From: Bordetella genomosp. 1
Lineage (GTDB): Bacteria; Pseudomonadota; Gammaproteobacteria; Burkholderiales; Burkholderiaceae_B
NCBI RefSeq assembly: GCF_002261335.1
Contig: NZ_NEVL01000003.1
Location: 620,001 to 684,000 of the forward strand
Length of the DNA: 64,000 nucleotides
Direction: 5' to 3'
Shown here: positions 39,052 to 47,730 of the stretch, one piece after another
How positions within the stretch are numbered: the stretch's first letter is position 1
Layout of the letters: every line of letters begins with the position of its first letter
Position numbers and translations under genes: made by a program
The notes under the pieces: generated by a model
Database searches by the model: none
What the model was told of the DNA's origin: nothing
Seen by the model: only the letters and a program-made list of their open reading frames with translations

Positions 39052-39945
39052 ATGACACTAAAAGAACAGCTCTTTCTCGCCAGCCAGTACGCGGCGCCCC
39101 ACCACCTCGTATCGCGCGCCATGGGCCGCATGGCCGACAGCCGTTCGCCCGAGCTCAAGAACTGGATGATCTCGCGCTTCGTGCGGCGCTACCAGGTCGA
39201 CATGAGCGAGGCGCTGGTCGAGGATCCGCTGGCCTACGGCTCGTTCAACGAATTCTTCACCCGGGCCCTCAAGCCGGACGCGCGTCCGCTCGACGACACC
39301 CCGGGCGCGGTGCTCTCGCCCGCCGACGGCGCGATCAGCCAGCTCGGCCCGATCGAGCACGGCCGCATCTTCCAGGCCAAGGGCCACAGCTACGGCCTGA
39401 CCGACCTGCTCGGCGGAGACAGCGAACGGGCCGCGCCGTTCATGGGCGGCGAGTTCGCCACCATCTACCTGTCGCCGCGCGACTATCACCGCGTGCACAT
39501 GCCGGTCGCCGGCACGCTGCGCGAGATGATCCACGTGCCGGGGCGCCTGTTCTCGGTCAATCCGTTGACCGCGGGCCACGTGCCCTCGCTGTTCGCCCGC
39601 AACGAACGGGTCGTCTGTGTGTTCGACACCGAGCACGGGCCGATGGCCCTGGTGCTGGTCGGCGCCATGATCGTGGCGTCGGTCGAAACCGTCTGGGCCG
39701 GCCTGGTCACGCCGCACAAGCGCCAGGTCCGCGCGGTGCGCTACGACGCCCCCGCCCGGGCGCCGATCCACCTCGAGAAAGGCGCCGAGATGGGGCGCTT
39801 CCTGCTGGGTTCGACGGTCATCGTGCTGTTCGGCCCGAAGCAGGTCCGCTGGCTCGACACGCCGTCGGTGCGCGGCCCGATCCGCATGGGCGAGACGCTG
39901 GCCCTGCCCGCCAACGATTTCCCCTCGCATCTCGACGTGGTCTGA
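39052..39945 (+). CDS. psd: Phosphatidylserine decarboxylase proenzyme
   Basis: A 297-residue membrane-associated enzyme that makes phosphatidylethanolamine from phosphatidylserine. The self-cleavage site that creates the pyruvoyl group is LGST near residue 257 ([13 protein letters not shown]). Other family motifs are VSPADG-like [28 protein letters not shown] and NERVV. The size matches E. coli Psd (322) and other type I enzymes. ATG 39052 ([10 protein letters not shown]) is chosen because upstream in-frame sequence to 38956 is Pro/Arg-rich and not family-like. It is monocistronic here; pssA is not in the window. Confidence 0.95.
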   Translation: MTLKEQLFLASQYAAPHHLVSRAMGRMADSRSPELKNWMISRFVRRYQVDMSEALVEDPLAYGSFNEFFTRALKPDARPLDDTPGAVLSPADGAISQLGPIEHGRIFQAKGHSYGLTDLLGGDSERAAPFMGGEFATIYLSPRDYHRVHMPVAGTLREMIHVPGRLFSVNPLTAGHVPSLFARNERVVCVFDTEHGPMALVLVGAMIVASVETVWAGLVTPHKRQVRAVRYDAPARAPIHLEKGAEMGRFLLGSTVIVLFGPKQVRWLDTPSVRGPIRMGETLALPANDFPSHLDVV

Positions 39946-39957
39946 ACATCACGCACA

Positions 39958-39991
39958 AAAGCGAATAAGCGTTTTCAACTTTATTCGCTTT
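39958..39991. terminator. AT-rich hairpin between psd and the hydroxy-acid dehydrogenase gene
   Basis: AAAGCGAATAA and its exact complement are separated by 12 bases. It begins 13 bases after the psd stop, so it may end that transcript. Because it also lies just upstream of the next gene and is AT-rich in a GC-rich setting, it could instead be an operator for that gene. Confidence 0.45.
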
Positions 39992-40082
39992 CTCTGGACA
40001 TTGCCGCGCGGGTAGAGTGTGGATGCGGGACTGCCGGGGGGCCGTTCCGCCTCTCGACTTTCCGACTCTGCGGAGCCTTCCG

Positions 40083-41339
40083 ATGTCCAGCCTGCCCACT
40101 CCCGCGGCCGCACCCGCGCCGACGCCCGTGCCGGCGCCCTCGCCGGCGCCCGCCGCCACCCGCCTTCCGCGCGTCCTGCGCGGCATCCTGAGCCTGGACG
40201 ATTTCGAGGCCGCCGCACGCCGTCGCCTGCCCCGCCCGATCTACGGCTACGTGGCCGGCGCCGCCGAAAACAATCACAGCCGCGACGACAACCGCGCCGC
40301 GTTCGCCGAGCTCGGCTTCGTGCCGCGCGTGCTGGTCGACGTGTCGCGCCGCGACCAGTCGGTGGAGCTGTTCGGCCGGCGCTACGCCACGCCGTTCGGC
40401 ATCGCGCCGATGGGCATCAGCGCCCTGTCGGCCTATCGCGGCGACATCGTGCTGGCGCGTGCCGCGCAGGCGGCCGGCATCGGCGCCATCATGAGCGGCT
40501 CGTCGCTGATCCCGCTCGAGGCCGTACACGAGGCCGCACCCGGCGCCTGGTTCCAGGCCTACCTGCCCGGCGACCCGGCGCGCATCGACGCGCTGATCGA
40601 GCGCGTGGCGCGGGCCGGCTACCGCACGCTGGTACTGACGGTGGACATCCCCGTGTCGGCCAACCGCGAAAACAACGTGCGCACCGGCTTCTCCACCCCG
40701 CTCAAGCCCAGCCTGCGGCTGGCCTGGGACGGCCTGACCCATCCCGCCTGGCTGGCCGGCACCTTTCTGCGCACGCTCGCCCGCCACGGCATGCCGCACT
40801 TCGAGAACTCGTTCGCCACGCGCGGCGCGCCGATCCTGTCGGCCAACGTGCTGCGCGACTTCAGCGCGCGCGACCATCTCAACTGGGCGCACGTGGCGCG
40901 CATCCGCCGCGCCTGGAAGGGCGAGCTGGTCATCAAGGGCATCATGAGCCCCGCCGACGCCGCGCTGGCACGGCAGCACGGCGTGGACGGCATCATCGTG
41001 TCGAACCACGGCGGCCGCCAGCTCGACGGCACCGTGTCGCCGCTGCGCGTGCTGCCCGACGTGGCCGAGGCCGCCGGCGGCATGGTGGTGATGATGGACA
41101 GCGGCATCCGCCGCGGCGCCGACGTGCTGAAGGCGCTGGCGCTGGGCGCCCGCTACGTGTTCGTGGGCCGGCCGATGAACTACGCCGCGGCCGTGGCGGG
41201 CGAGGCCGGCGTGGCGCACGCCATCCGGCTGCTGCGCGACGAGGTCGACCGCAACCTGGCCATGCTCGGCCTGTTGTCGTGCGCGGCGATCGATGCCGGC
41301 GTGCTGCGGCTGATGGGCCCGATGGGCGCGGCGCGCTGA
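40083..41339 (+). CDS. FMN-dependent alpha-hydroxy acid dehydrogenase (LldD/glycolate oxidase family)
   Basis: A 418-residue flavoprotein. After an Ala/Pro-rich leader of about 30 residues comes the family TIM barrel: LRGILSLDDFEAAARRRLP, YGYVAGAAENN, FGIAPMGISAL, the catalytic base His309 in SNHGGRQLDG, and GIRRGADVLKALALGA. It oxidises an L-2-hydroxy acid (lactate, mandelate, glycolate or similar) to the 2-oxo acid. The leader is longer than in LldD. GGAG precedes the ATG at 40083. With no lactate permease or regulator adjacent, the exact substrate is open. Confidence 0.9.
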   Translation: MSSLPTPAAAPAPTPVPAPSPAPAATRLPRVLRGILSLDDFEAAARRRLPRPIYGYVAGAAENNHSRDDNRAAFAELGFVPRVLVDVSRRDQSVELFGRRYATPFGIAPMGISALSAYRGDIVLARAAQAAGIGAIMSGSSLIPLEAVHEAAPGAWFQAYLPGDPARIDALIERVARAGYRTLVLTVDIPVSANRENNVRTGFSTPLKPSLRLAWDGLTHPAWLAGTFLRTLARHGMPHFENSFATRGAPILSANVLRDFSARDHLNWAHVARIRRAWKGELVIKGIMSPADAALARQHGVDGIIVSNHGGRQLDGTVSPLRVLPDVAEAAGGMVVMMDSGIRRGADVLKALALGARYVFVGRPMNYAAAVAGEAGVAHAIRLLRDEVDRNLAMLGLLSCAAIDAGVLRLMGPMGAAR

Positions 41340-41355
41340 GCGCGCCGGGCCGCGC

Positions 41356-42186
41356 TTACCAGGGGAAGTCGATCAGCTCGCCGTAGAGCCGGCGCAGCGT
41401 GGCCTTCACCTCGGGCGACTGCTGGTAGATCTGGATGAACTGCAGCAGGCGCGGGTCCTGTGCCTTGGCGGGCGTGGTGACCCAGCGGATCGCGTAGCGG
41501 CGCACCGCCTCCGGATCCTTGTTGTCGAAGGCCAGGCCGTCTTTCTCGTCGATGCCGGCGTGCTTGGCGAAGGTGGTGTAGGTCACCGAGGCGGTCACGT
41601 CATCGAAGGTGCGGGCCGATTGCGAGCCCTCGATTTGCACCAGCTTGATGTTGCGCGGATTCGCCGTGATGTCGTCGATGCGGGCCTGGTGACCCACGCC
41701 GGGCTTGAGCTCGATCAGCCCGATACGCTGCAACAGCAGCAGCGCACGGCCGGTGTTCACCGGGTCGTTCGGCACCGCGATGGTGGCATTCTGGGGGATC
41801 GTGTCGCCCTTCTTCAGCTTCTTGCTGAACAGGCCGATGGTGGTGGAATAACCATAGGCGATGGGCGTGAGCGAGGTGCCGCGGCGCTGGTTGAACAGCT
41901 CGAGAAACGGCGCGTGCTGGAAGAAGTTCGCGTCGATCGACCCATCGGCCACCGCGATGTTGGGCAGCACCCAGTCGTTGAACTCCACCAGCTTCACCTC
42001 CAGGCCCTGCTTGCGCGCCTGGGCGATGGCGATCTCGGTGGCCTCGTTCGCCACGCTGGGGATCACGCCGATCGTCAGCGGCCTGGCGGCCTTGGCGGGC
42101 TCGGCGGCCTGGACGGCGGGAATCATCGCGGCGGCGGCCAGGGCGGCGGCCGCGCGCAGGAACTGGCGGCGATACGAAAAGGACAT
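41356..42186 (-). CDS. MetQ/NlpA-family substrate-binding protein with Tat-like signal
   Basis: A 276-residue periplasmic binding protein of the methionine-binding NlpA family (LTIGVIPSVANEATEIA; VEFNDWVLPN; DANFFQHAPFLE; IAVPNDPVNTGRAL). The N-terminus YRRQFLRAA followed by an Ala-rich stretch fits a twin-arginine signal, and there is no lipobox cysteine, so it is probably soluble rather than a lipoprotein. The ABC partners MetN and MetI are not adjacent, making this an orphan. The start at ATG 42186 is chosen over an upstream in-frame ATG at 42213 because it places the twin arginines near the N-terminus. It converges with the hydroxy-acid dehydrogenase gene. Confidence 0.87.
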   Translation of the reverse strand: MSFSYRRQFLRAAAALAAAAMIPAVQAAEPAKAARPLTIGVIPSVANEATEIAIAQARKQGLEVKLVEFNDWVLPNIAVADGSIDANFFQHAPFLELFNQRRGTSLTPIAYGYSTTIGLFSKKLKKGDTIPQNATIAVPNDPVNTGRALLLLQRIGLIELKPGVGHQARIDDITANPRNIKLVQIEGSQSARTFDDVTASVTYTTFAKHAGIDEKDGLAFDNKDPEAVRRYAIRWVTTPAKAQDPRLLQFIQIYQQSPEVKATLRRLYGELIDFPW

Positions 42187-42258
42187 GACGAACCCGGAGA
42201 GGCGCCCCGCCACATGCGGGACATCTGCGCATTGTGCCCCAGCCGCGGGCCGCGACGC

Positions 42259-42825
42259 CTATTCCCGTGCGGCCGGCAAGGACAAGTCGGCGGCGCGCAG
42301 CCGGTAGAGCACGTGCGGCGCGAGCGGATGCCGCGGGGCCAGTTGCGGATGCAGGAAGTCCTCGCGCGCATCGTGGCGCATGCCCAGGCGCGCCATCACC
42401 GCGCGCGAACGCCGGTTGGCCGCCGTGGTGAAGGCCACGATCTCGGCCAGGCCCACGCTGTCGAACCCGTGCTCGAGCGCGGCACGCGCCGCCTCGGTGG
42501 CGAAACCCAGGCCCCAGAACGGCTGGGCCAGGCGCCAGCCCACCTCGACGCAGGGCGTGAACGGCGCATCGAAGCGCGGCCGGGACAAGCCGACGAAGCC
42601 GATGAAGGGGGCACCGCCGCGCACCTCCACCGCCCACAGGCCGAAGCCTTCCTGCGCCAGGTTGGCGCGGATGCGGGCGGCCAGCGCGTCGCTGCCGGCG
42701 CGGTCCAGCGTCCCGGGAAAGAATGCCATCACGCGCGGATCGGCGTTGAGCTCGGCGAAGGCCGGCAGATCGGCATCTCGCCAGGGGCGCAGCAACAGCC
42801 GCGGGGTGGTCAGGGAAAAGCTCAT
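42259..42825 (-). CDS. GNAT acetyltransferase, RimJ/RimL type
   Basis: A 188-residue N-acetyltransferase. The opening TTPRLLLRPWRDADLPAF and the acetyl-CoA region GWRLAQPFWGLGFATEAARAAL, plus TTAANRRSRAVMARLGM, are characteristic of the Acetyltransf_3 group. These enzymes acetylate N-termini or small amines; no specific substrate can be named. The ATG at 42825 is preceded by an unremarkable context; upstream in-frame sequence is Arg/Pro-rich and unlikely to be coding. It lies upstream of the MetQ-like gene in the same orientation, 72 bases apart. Confidence 0.87.
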   Translation of the reverse strand: MSFSLTTPRLLLRPWRDADLPAFAELNADPRVMAFFPGTLDRAGSDALAARIRANLAQEGFGLWAVEVRGGAPFIGFVGLSRPRFDAPFTPCVEVGWRLAQPFWGLGFATEAARAALEHGFDSVGLAEIVAFTTAANRRSRAVMARLGMRHDAREDFLHPQLAPRHPLAPHVLYRLRAADLSLPAARE

Positions 42826-43028
42826 ATCGGCGGCGCGGGCCCGATGGGCCGGCGGAACGCGGCCCGAGGCGCGGATCGTAAACGAAGTTCCGGCGCGGCA
42901 CCACCGCGGCATGCCGGCGGCGCCGCAGCGCGGCCGCCCATGACGCGGACTCAGGGCAAACCCGGATTCGCACGCTATCATAGGCGCTTCGCAGCACACC
43001 CGACGCCTGCTTCGCAACCGGAGTATCC

Positions 43029-43415
43029 ATGACCGACCGTACCCTCATCATCCTGGCCGCCCTGAACATGATCGTGGCGGTGGGCGCGGGGGCCTTCGGT
43101 GCGCATGGGCTCAAGCAGACGCTCGGCACCGACATGCTGGCGGTCTGGCAGACCGGCGTGCAATACCACCTGATCCACGCGCTCGGCCTGTTCGCCATCG
43201 CGCTGATGGGTGCGCGCTTCGCCTCGCCGCAGCTCGCCATCGCGGGCTGGCTCATGTTCGCCGGCATCGTGCTGTTCTCCGGCAGCCTCTACGCGCTGGC
43301 GCTCACCGGCACCCGCATCCTCGGCATCATCACGCCGATCGGCGGCACCGCCTTTCTCGCGGCCTGGGCCCTGGTGGGCTGGGCGGCCTGGCGCGGTCCC
43401 GCGCAAGGCCTGTAG
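43029..43415 (+). CDS. DUF423 (YgdD-like) membrane protein
   Basis: A 128-residue protein with four membrane segments (about 6-24, 45-60, 70-90, 98-118). It has the family signature GAGAFGAHGLK near residue 20 and WQTGVQYHLIHALGLFAIAL. Function is unknown; the family is widespread in proteobacteria. GGAG lies eight bases before the ATG. It is followed by an EamA transporter gene 81 bases downstream. Confidence 0.93.
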   Translation: MTDRTLIILAALNMIVAVGAGAFGAHGLKQTLGTDMLAVWQTGVQYHLIHALGLFAIALMGARFASPQLAIAGWLMFAGIVLFSGSLYALALTGTRILGIITPIGGTAFLAAWALVGWAAWRGPAQGL

Positions 43416-43496
43416 CCCCCGCGCGGCGCACGCGCCGCTTCCTGCCGATGGCGCGCCCGGCGACGGCGCGCGGTTCTCTTTCTGTGTTCGGTGACC

Positions 43497-44390
43497 ATGG
43501 ACTCCGCAGTTCGCACCTCCACTCCGCTTGCCGGCATACTCTGCGTGGTGGGCGGCATCTTCTGTCTCACGCTCTCGGACGCCCAGGCCAAGTGGCTGGG
43601 CGAACACTACAGCCCGATCCAGATCCTCTTCATGCGCGCGCTGATCGCGCTGCCCGTGGTGCTGGCGGTGGTGGCCACGCTGGGCGGGCGCCGCAGCCTG
43701 CGCACGCAGTATCCGCTGATCCACCTGCTGCGCGGCGCCATCAACATCGTGTCGGCGAGCTGTTTCTACATCGGCCTCACGCATCTGCCGCTGGCCGAGA
43801 ACACCGCCATCGCCTTTGCCGCGCCGCTGTTCGTGACCGCGCTGTCGGTGCTGCTGCTCAAGGAAAAGGTCGACGGCGCGCGCTGGCTGGCCGTGGCCGC
43901 GGGGTTCGCCGGGGTGCTGGTGATCGTGCGCCCGGGCTCGGGCAGCTTCCAGGTCGAGGCGCTGTGGCCGCTCATCACCGCCTTCCTCTACGCCGTGATG
44001 ATGATCACCGCGCGCGCGATCGGCCGCGGCGAGAGCATGCTCACCACCATGTTCTACATCGTGGCCGGCCAGCTGCTGTGCAGCGCCGTGGTGGTGCCCT
44101 GGTTCTGGACCGCGCCGGCCGCCGAGCACCTGCCCTACTTCGCGGGCGTGGCCTTGTTTTCGACGCTGGGTCTGACGCTCATCACCCAGGGCTTTCGCAT
44201 CGGCCCGGCCTCGGTGGTCGCGCCGTTCGACTACACCGGCCTGATCTGGGCCACGCTGCTGGGCTGGATCGTCTGGAACGAGCGCCCCGACGTGCAGGCC
44301 TACGTGGGCGCGCTCTTCATCGCCGGCAGCGGCCTCTACATCGCACTGCGCGAGACCGGCGGCGCCCGGCGCCGGCGCAAGCGCGCCTGA
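43497..44390 (+). CDS. EamA-family (DMT) transporter
   Basis: A 297-residue membrane protein with ten predicted segments formed by two EamA repeats (about 12-145 and 155-290), of the RarD/YdcZ-like drug/metabolite superfamily. Typical parts are FCLTLSDAQAKWL, HLLRGAINIVSASCFYIGL and FDYTGLIWATLLGWIVWNERPD. It probably exports or imports a small metabolite; the substrate is unknown. ATG 43497 is preferred to the GTG two codons upstream. It ends 12 bases from the convergent GST gene. Confidence 0.9.
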   Translation: MDSAVRTSTPLAGILCVVGGIFCLTLSDAQAKWLGEHYSPIQILFMRALIALPVVLAVVATLGGRRSLRTQYPLIHLLRGAINIVSASCFYIGLTHLPLAENTAIAFAAPLFVTALSVLLLKEKVDGARWLAVAAGFAGVLVIVRPGSGSFQVEALWPLITAFLYAVMMITARAIGRGESMLTTMFYIVAGQLLCSAVVVPWFWTAPAAEHLPYFAGVALFSTLGLTLITQGFRIGPASVVAPFDYTGLIWATLLGWIVWNERPDVQAYVGALFIAGSGLYIALRETGGARRRRKRA

Positions 44391-44402
44391 GCGCGCCCGC
44401 CG

Positions 44403-45083
44403 CTACTCCAGCGGCGGATCGAAGTGGCGGTCGAGCACGGCCGCCAGATGCGGCTCGAGCGCCGCCACCTCGGCCGCCGCGTAGAGCTGCGGGCAGGCCG
44501 AGCGGAACCACGCCGGGCCCGGCCGCCAGCGCGTCATCACCGCCACGTACAGGTCGAGCGCGGAAAAATACGTGCCCAGCACATGCGGGGCGCCGGCCTG
44601 GCGTTCGATCTCCTGCCACAGCAGCGCGCGCCGGTCGTGCACCTTGACCCGCAACAGGTCGGCGGCCGCGCCGGGGCCGACCCATTTGGCCGGATCGTCG
44701 CCATAGGTGAAGGTCGGATAGACCGAGCCGACCAGCCGCTCCAGCAGGTTCCAGAAGCGGGACCGCGCGGCCGTGCCGGGCGGCGGCACCAGGGCCGCCT
44801 GCGGCGCCACGTCGTGCAGGTGCAGGATCATGGCCGCGCTTTCGGTCATGATGCTGCCATCGGGCAGCACCATCGTCGGCACCTGTCCGCTGGCGTTCAG
44901 CCGCAGCAGGCGGTCGCGCCCCGGGCCGGGCTTGAGATAGGGAATGTCGGTGAGGGTGTAAGGCACGCCGGCCAGCCGCAGCGCGGCCTCGACGATGGCC
45001 GAACCGCAGCCGCGCGAGCCGATCAGTTCGTAGGCGTTGTGGGCGGGGGCCGCGGGGGCCGCCGTGTCGCGGGATTCATGCAT
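44403..45083 (-). CDS. Glutathione S-transferase family protein
   Basis: A 226-residue protein. The thioredoxin-like N-domain is at about 15-95 (YELIGSRGCGSAIVEAALRLAG, then LNASGQVPTMVLPDGSIMTESAAMILHL), followed by an all-helical C-domain. The SRGCGS stretch occupies the position of the catalytic residue loop. The conserved cis-proline context is QVPTMV. The substrate is unknown. GGGAGC precedes the ATG at 45083; an in-frame extension upstream is Arg-rich and rejected. It is 136 bases downstream of the serine hydrolase gene in the same direction and may share its transcript. Confidence 0.88.
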   Translation of the reverse strand: MHESRDTAAPAAPAHNAYELIGSRGCGSAIVEAALRLAGVPYTLTDIPYLKPGPGRDRLLRLNASGQVPTMVLPDGSIMTESAAMILHLHDVAPQAALVPPPGTAARSRFWNLLERLVGSVYPTFTYGDDPAKWVGPGAAADLLRVKVHDRRALLWQEIERQAGAPHVLGTYFSALDLYVAVMTRWRPGPAWFRSACPQLYAAAEVAALEPHLAAVLDRHFDPPLE

Positions 45084-45219
45084 GATGCGCTCCCGGCGCG
45101 CCGGCCTGGCGGCTGCGCGCGCAACGTTTCCGGATGAGTCGGAGGCAGGCCGCCGGACGGCCCGCCTCCAGGCCACTATAACGCGCGCGCGGCCGGGCCG
45201 CGAGAGGTTGCCGCCGGGC

Positions 45220-46275
45220 TCAGGCGCCCGCCTGCACCGCCTTCAGGATACGGCCGAACAGCGCGTCCGCATGGGCCGAGTCGAGCCAGCGCACGATCGC
45301 CACCATGCGTTGCTCGGGCGCCACCCAGGTGAACGAACTGCCGGCGCCCACGCCGAAGAAGCTCGATGCCGGCAGGCTCGGGAACATCTTGCGCTCGTGG
45401 TTGAGCCAGATCAGATAGCCGTAGTACGGCGCGATGTCGACCGGCGTGCGCATGGCGGCGATCCACTCGCGCGACAGCACCTGCTTGCCGTTGGCGCGGC
45501 CCTCGTCGAGCAGCATCTGGCCGATCAGCGCCTGGTCGCGCGCGCTGATCGACATGCCGCCGCCCCAGTGGGTGCCGCCGGGCACCGACTGCATGCGCTT
45601 GCCGTCGATCTCGACCCACGAGGTGTCGTACCCGACCCACTGCCAGTCTTCGCTGGCGCCCACCGGCCGCGTGATCGCCTCGCGGAACACCTCCGGCAGC
45701 GGTCGGCGGAACAGGTTCAGCAGCGCGAACGAGAGCTGGTTGATGCGCACATCGTTGTATTCCCAGTAGGTGCCGGGCTTCTGCAGCGGCCGCGCGTCGC
45801 CCTTCTTGCCGTCGGGCGGCACACCGAAGGTCACGGCGCGGTAGCGGTCCACCTGGTCGGGCAGGCCGAAGCGCTCGCCCTCCCATTCGCTGGTCTGCTG
45901 CAGCAGCTGCCGCCACGTGATCTCGGCATTCTGGCCTTCGTCGAAGCCGATGCCCGCGAGGCGGCTGCCGATGCGCTCGTTCACGTCGGGCAGCAGGCCA
46001 CGGTCGTGGGCCACGCCGGCCAGCAGCGCCAGGTACATCTTGGCCACGCTGAACGTCAGGTCGGCGCGGTCGGGCTCGCCCCAGCTCGCCACCGTCTTGC
46101 CGTCGAGCAGAATCACGCCACTGTTGGGGCCGCGGTCGTGCACCGGGCCGTAGAGGCGGTTGTAGGGCGGCGGATCGTTCACGTGCACGCCCCAGTTGCC
46201 CTTGACGCTGCGGTCCCAGGTGGATTCGTGCGCCTCGGCGAACTGGATCGCCTCCTGCATCAGTGCGTCGTTCAT
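45220..46275 (-). CDS. Serine hydrolase of the beta-lactamase/D-aminopeptidase family
   Basis: A 351-residue protein of the class C beta-lactamase fold. The nucleophile motif is Ser76-x-x-Lys79 (TFSVAKMYLA). The second motif is Tyr173-Asn-Asp, a variant of YxN, and HWGGG takes the place of KTG. There is no signal peptide, so it is probably cytoplasmic and acts as an esterase, amidase or D-aminopeptidase rather than in antibiotic resistance. It lies 31 bases behind the aminotransferase gene and so belongs to the GntR-controlled divergent unit. Confidence 0.87.
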   Translation of the reverse strand: MNDALMQEAIQFAEAHESTWDRSVKGNWGVHVNDPPPYNRLYGPVHDRGPNSGVILLDGKTVASWGEPDRADLTFSVAKMYLALLAGVAHDRGLLPDVNERIGSRLAGIGFDEGQNAEITWRQLLQQTSEWEGERFGLPDQVDRYRAVTFGVPPDGKKGDARPLQKPGTYWEYNDVRINQLSFALLNLFRRPLPEVFREAITRPVGASEDWQWVGYDTSWVEIDGKRMQSVPGGTHWGGGMSISARDQALIGQMLLDEGRANGKQVLSREWIAAMRTPVDIAPYYGYLIWLNHERKMFPSLPASSFFGVGAGSSFTWVAPEQRMVAIVRWLDSAHADALFGRILKAVQAGA

Positions 46276-46306
46276 GCGGTTTCCTTTGAAGAAGAAAGTT
46301 GCGGAC

Positions 46307-47500
46307 TCAACGGGCCGGCGGCTCGGCGACGGCCAGCCGCGCCATGGCCGCGGCGATCCCGCCGGGCCGGTGCGGCACGCCCGCGGCGGCCAGCCCCATT
46401 TCGACGCCGGCCAGCGTGCCGCACAGCGTCAGGTCATTGAAGTGGCCGAGATGGCCGATGCGGAAAATCCGGTTGCTGAGCTTGCCCAGCCCCTGCCCCA
46501 GCGACATGTCGAAGCGGTCCAGGATGAGCTTGCGCAGCGGATCGGCGCCATGGCCTTCGGGCATCAGCACGGCCGTGAGCGCCGGGCTGTAGCCATTGGG
46601 ATCCAGGCACAGCACCTCCAGGCCCCAGGCCTCGACCGCGGCACGCGTGGCCTCGGCATGGCGGCGATGGCGCGCGAAGACCTCCGGCAGGCCCTCGGCG
46701 CGCAGCATCGCGATGGCCTCGTGCAGGCCGTAGAGCAGATTGGTGGCGGGCGTGTAGGGGAAGTAGCCCTTGTCGTTGACCGCCAGCATGTCGCGCCAGT
46801 CCCAGTAGGCGCGCGGCAGCCGCGCCTGCTCGGCGCGCGCCAGCGCGCGTTCGCTGATCGCGTTGAATGACAGGCCGGGCGGCAGCATCAAGCCCTTCTG
46901 CGAGCCCGACACGCTCACGTCCACGCCCCAGGCCTCGTGGCGGTAGTCGATCGAGCCGAGCGAGGAGATCGTATCGACCAGCAGCAGCGCGGGATGGCCG
47001 GCGTCGTCGAGCGCGGCGCGCACGGCCGGAATGTCGCTCGTGACGCCGGTGGAGGTCTCGTTGTGGACCACGCAGACCGCGGCGATGTCGTGCGCACGGT
47101 CGGCGCGCAGCGCGGCGGCGATCTCGGCCGCGTCCACGCCGTGGCGCCAGTCGCCCGGCAGGAAGGTCACGCGCAGGCCCAGGCGCTCGGCCAGGCGGCG
47201 CCACAGCGTGGCGAAGTGGCCGGTCTCGGCCATCAGCACGTGGTCGCCCGGGGACAGCGTGTTCACCAGCGCGGCCTCCCACGCACCGGTGCCGGACGCC
47301 GGATAGATGATGACCGGGCCGCGGGTCTGGAACACCTCGCGCATGCCGGCCAGCACCTCGCGGCCCAGCTCGCCGAACTCGGGCCCGCGATGATCGATGG
47401 TGGGCTGGTCGATCGCGCGCAGCACGCGGTCCGGCACATTGGTGGGTCCGGGGATCTGCAGGAAATGGCGACCGGAGGGATGGCGATTCAGGGCGAGCAT
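46307..47500 (-). CDS. Class V aminotransferase (serine-glyoxylate / alanine-glyoxylate type)
   Basis: A 397-residue PLP enzyme with the PLP lysine at 202 (VSGSQKGLMLPPGLSF). It opens with FLQIPGPTNVPDRVL and HRGPEFGEL, as in SgaA and alanine-glyoxylate aminotransferases. This family moves amino groups from serine, alanine, ureidoglycine or aspartate to glyoxylate or another 2-oxo acid. GAGAGG precedes the ATG at 47500. An operator copy lies 19-30 bases upstream of the ATG, the same sequence as found at the start of the divergent GntR gene, so regulation by that protein is likely. The natural amino donor is not known. Confidence 0.9.
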   Translation of the reverse strand: MLALNRHPSGRHFLQIPGPTNVPDRVLRAIDQPTIDHRGPEFGELGREVLAGMREVFQTRGPVIIYPASGTGAWEAALVNTLSPGDHVLMAETGHFATLWRRLAERLGLRVTFLPGDWRHGVDAAEIAAALRADRAHDIAAVCVVHNETSTGVTSDIPAVRAALDDAGHPALLLVDTISSLGSIDYRHEAWGVDVSVSGSQKGLMLPPGLSFNAISERALARAEQARLPRAYWDWRDMLAVNDKGYFPYTPATNLLYGLHEAIAMLRAEGLPEVFARHRRHAEATRAAVEAWGLEVLCLDPNGYSPALTAVLMPEGHGADPLRKLILDRFDMSLGQGLGKLSNRIFRIGHLGHFNDLTLCGTLAGVEMGLAAAGVPHRPGGIAAAMARLAVAEPPAR

Positions 47501-47518
47501 GCGTGGCCTCTCGTTAAA

Positions 47519-47530
47519 TTGGTATACCAA
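47519..47530. promoter_or_regulatory. GntR operator on the aminotransferase side
   Basis: Perfect 12-base palindrome TTGGTATACCAA, matching the GntR/FCD family pattern of a TGGT/ACCA dyad. It sits 18 bases upstream of the aminotransferase ATG, in the likely start or leader region. An identical core occurs at 47718-47729. Confidence 0.8.
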
Positions 47531-47716
47531 CAGCACGGCAGCAACCGGCAGGCGGCAAACCGCCCGCACTCCGCAAGGAGCGCAGGCAGGCCCGAGCCGG
47601 ACGGGACATCGTCCGCAAGCACTCTACGCCTTTGTTTTCGCGCTGGGAATGCAGGGTATTCACGCATGATGCAAAGCCGGTCCACGGGACTATAGTGGCC
47701 GCTCCCCACCGCTGGA

Positions 47717-47730
47717 ATTGGTATACCAAT
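47717..47730. promoter_or_regulatory. GntR operator overlapping the gntR start codon
   Basis: Perfect 14-base palindrome ATTGGTATACCAAT. Its last two bases are the A and T of the regulator's ATG. TATAGT at 47691-47696 is a possible -10 box, which would place the operator just downstream of the transcription start. Binding would block the regulator's own gene. Confidence 0.8.

Noticed and set aside
45220-46275. Antibiotic-resistance beta-lactamase
   Set aside because: No signal peptide, YxN and KTG motifs are altered, and the gene sits in a metabolic regulon; an esterase or D-aminopeptidase role is more likely.
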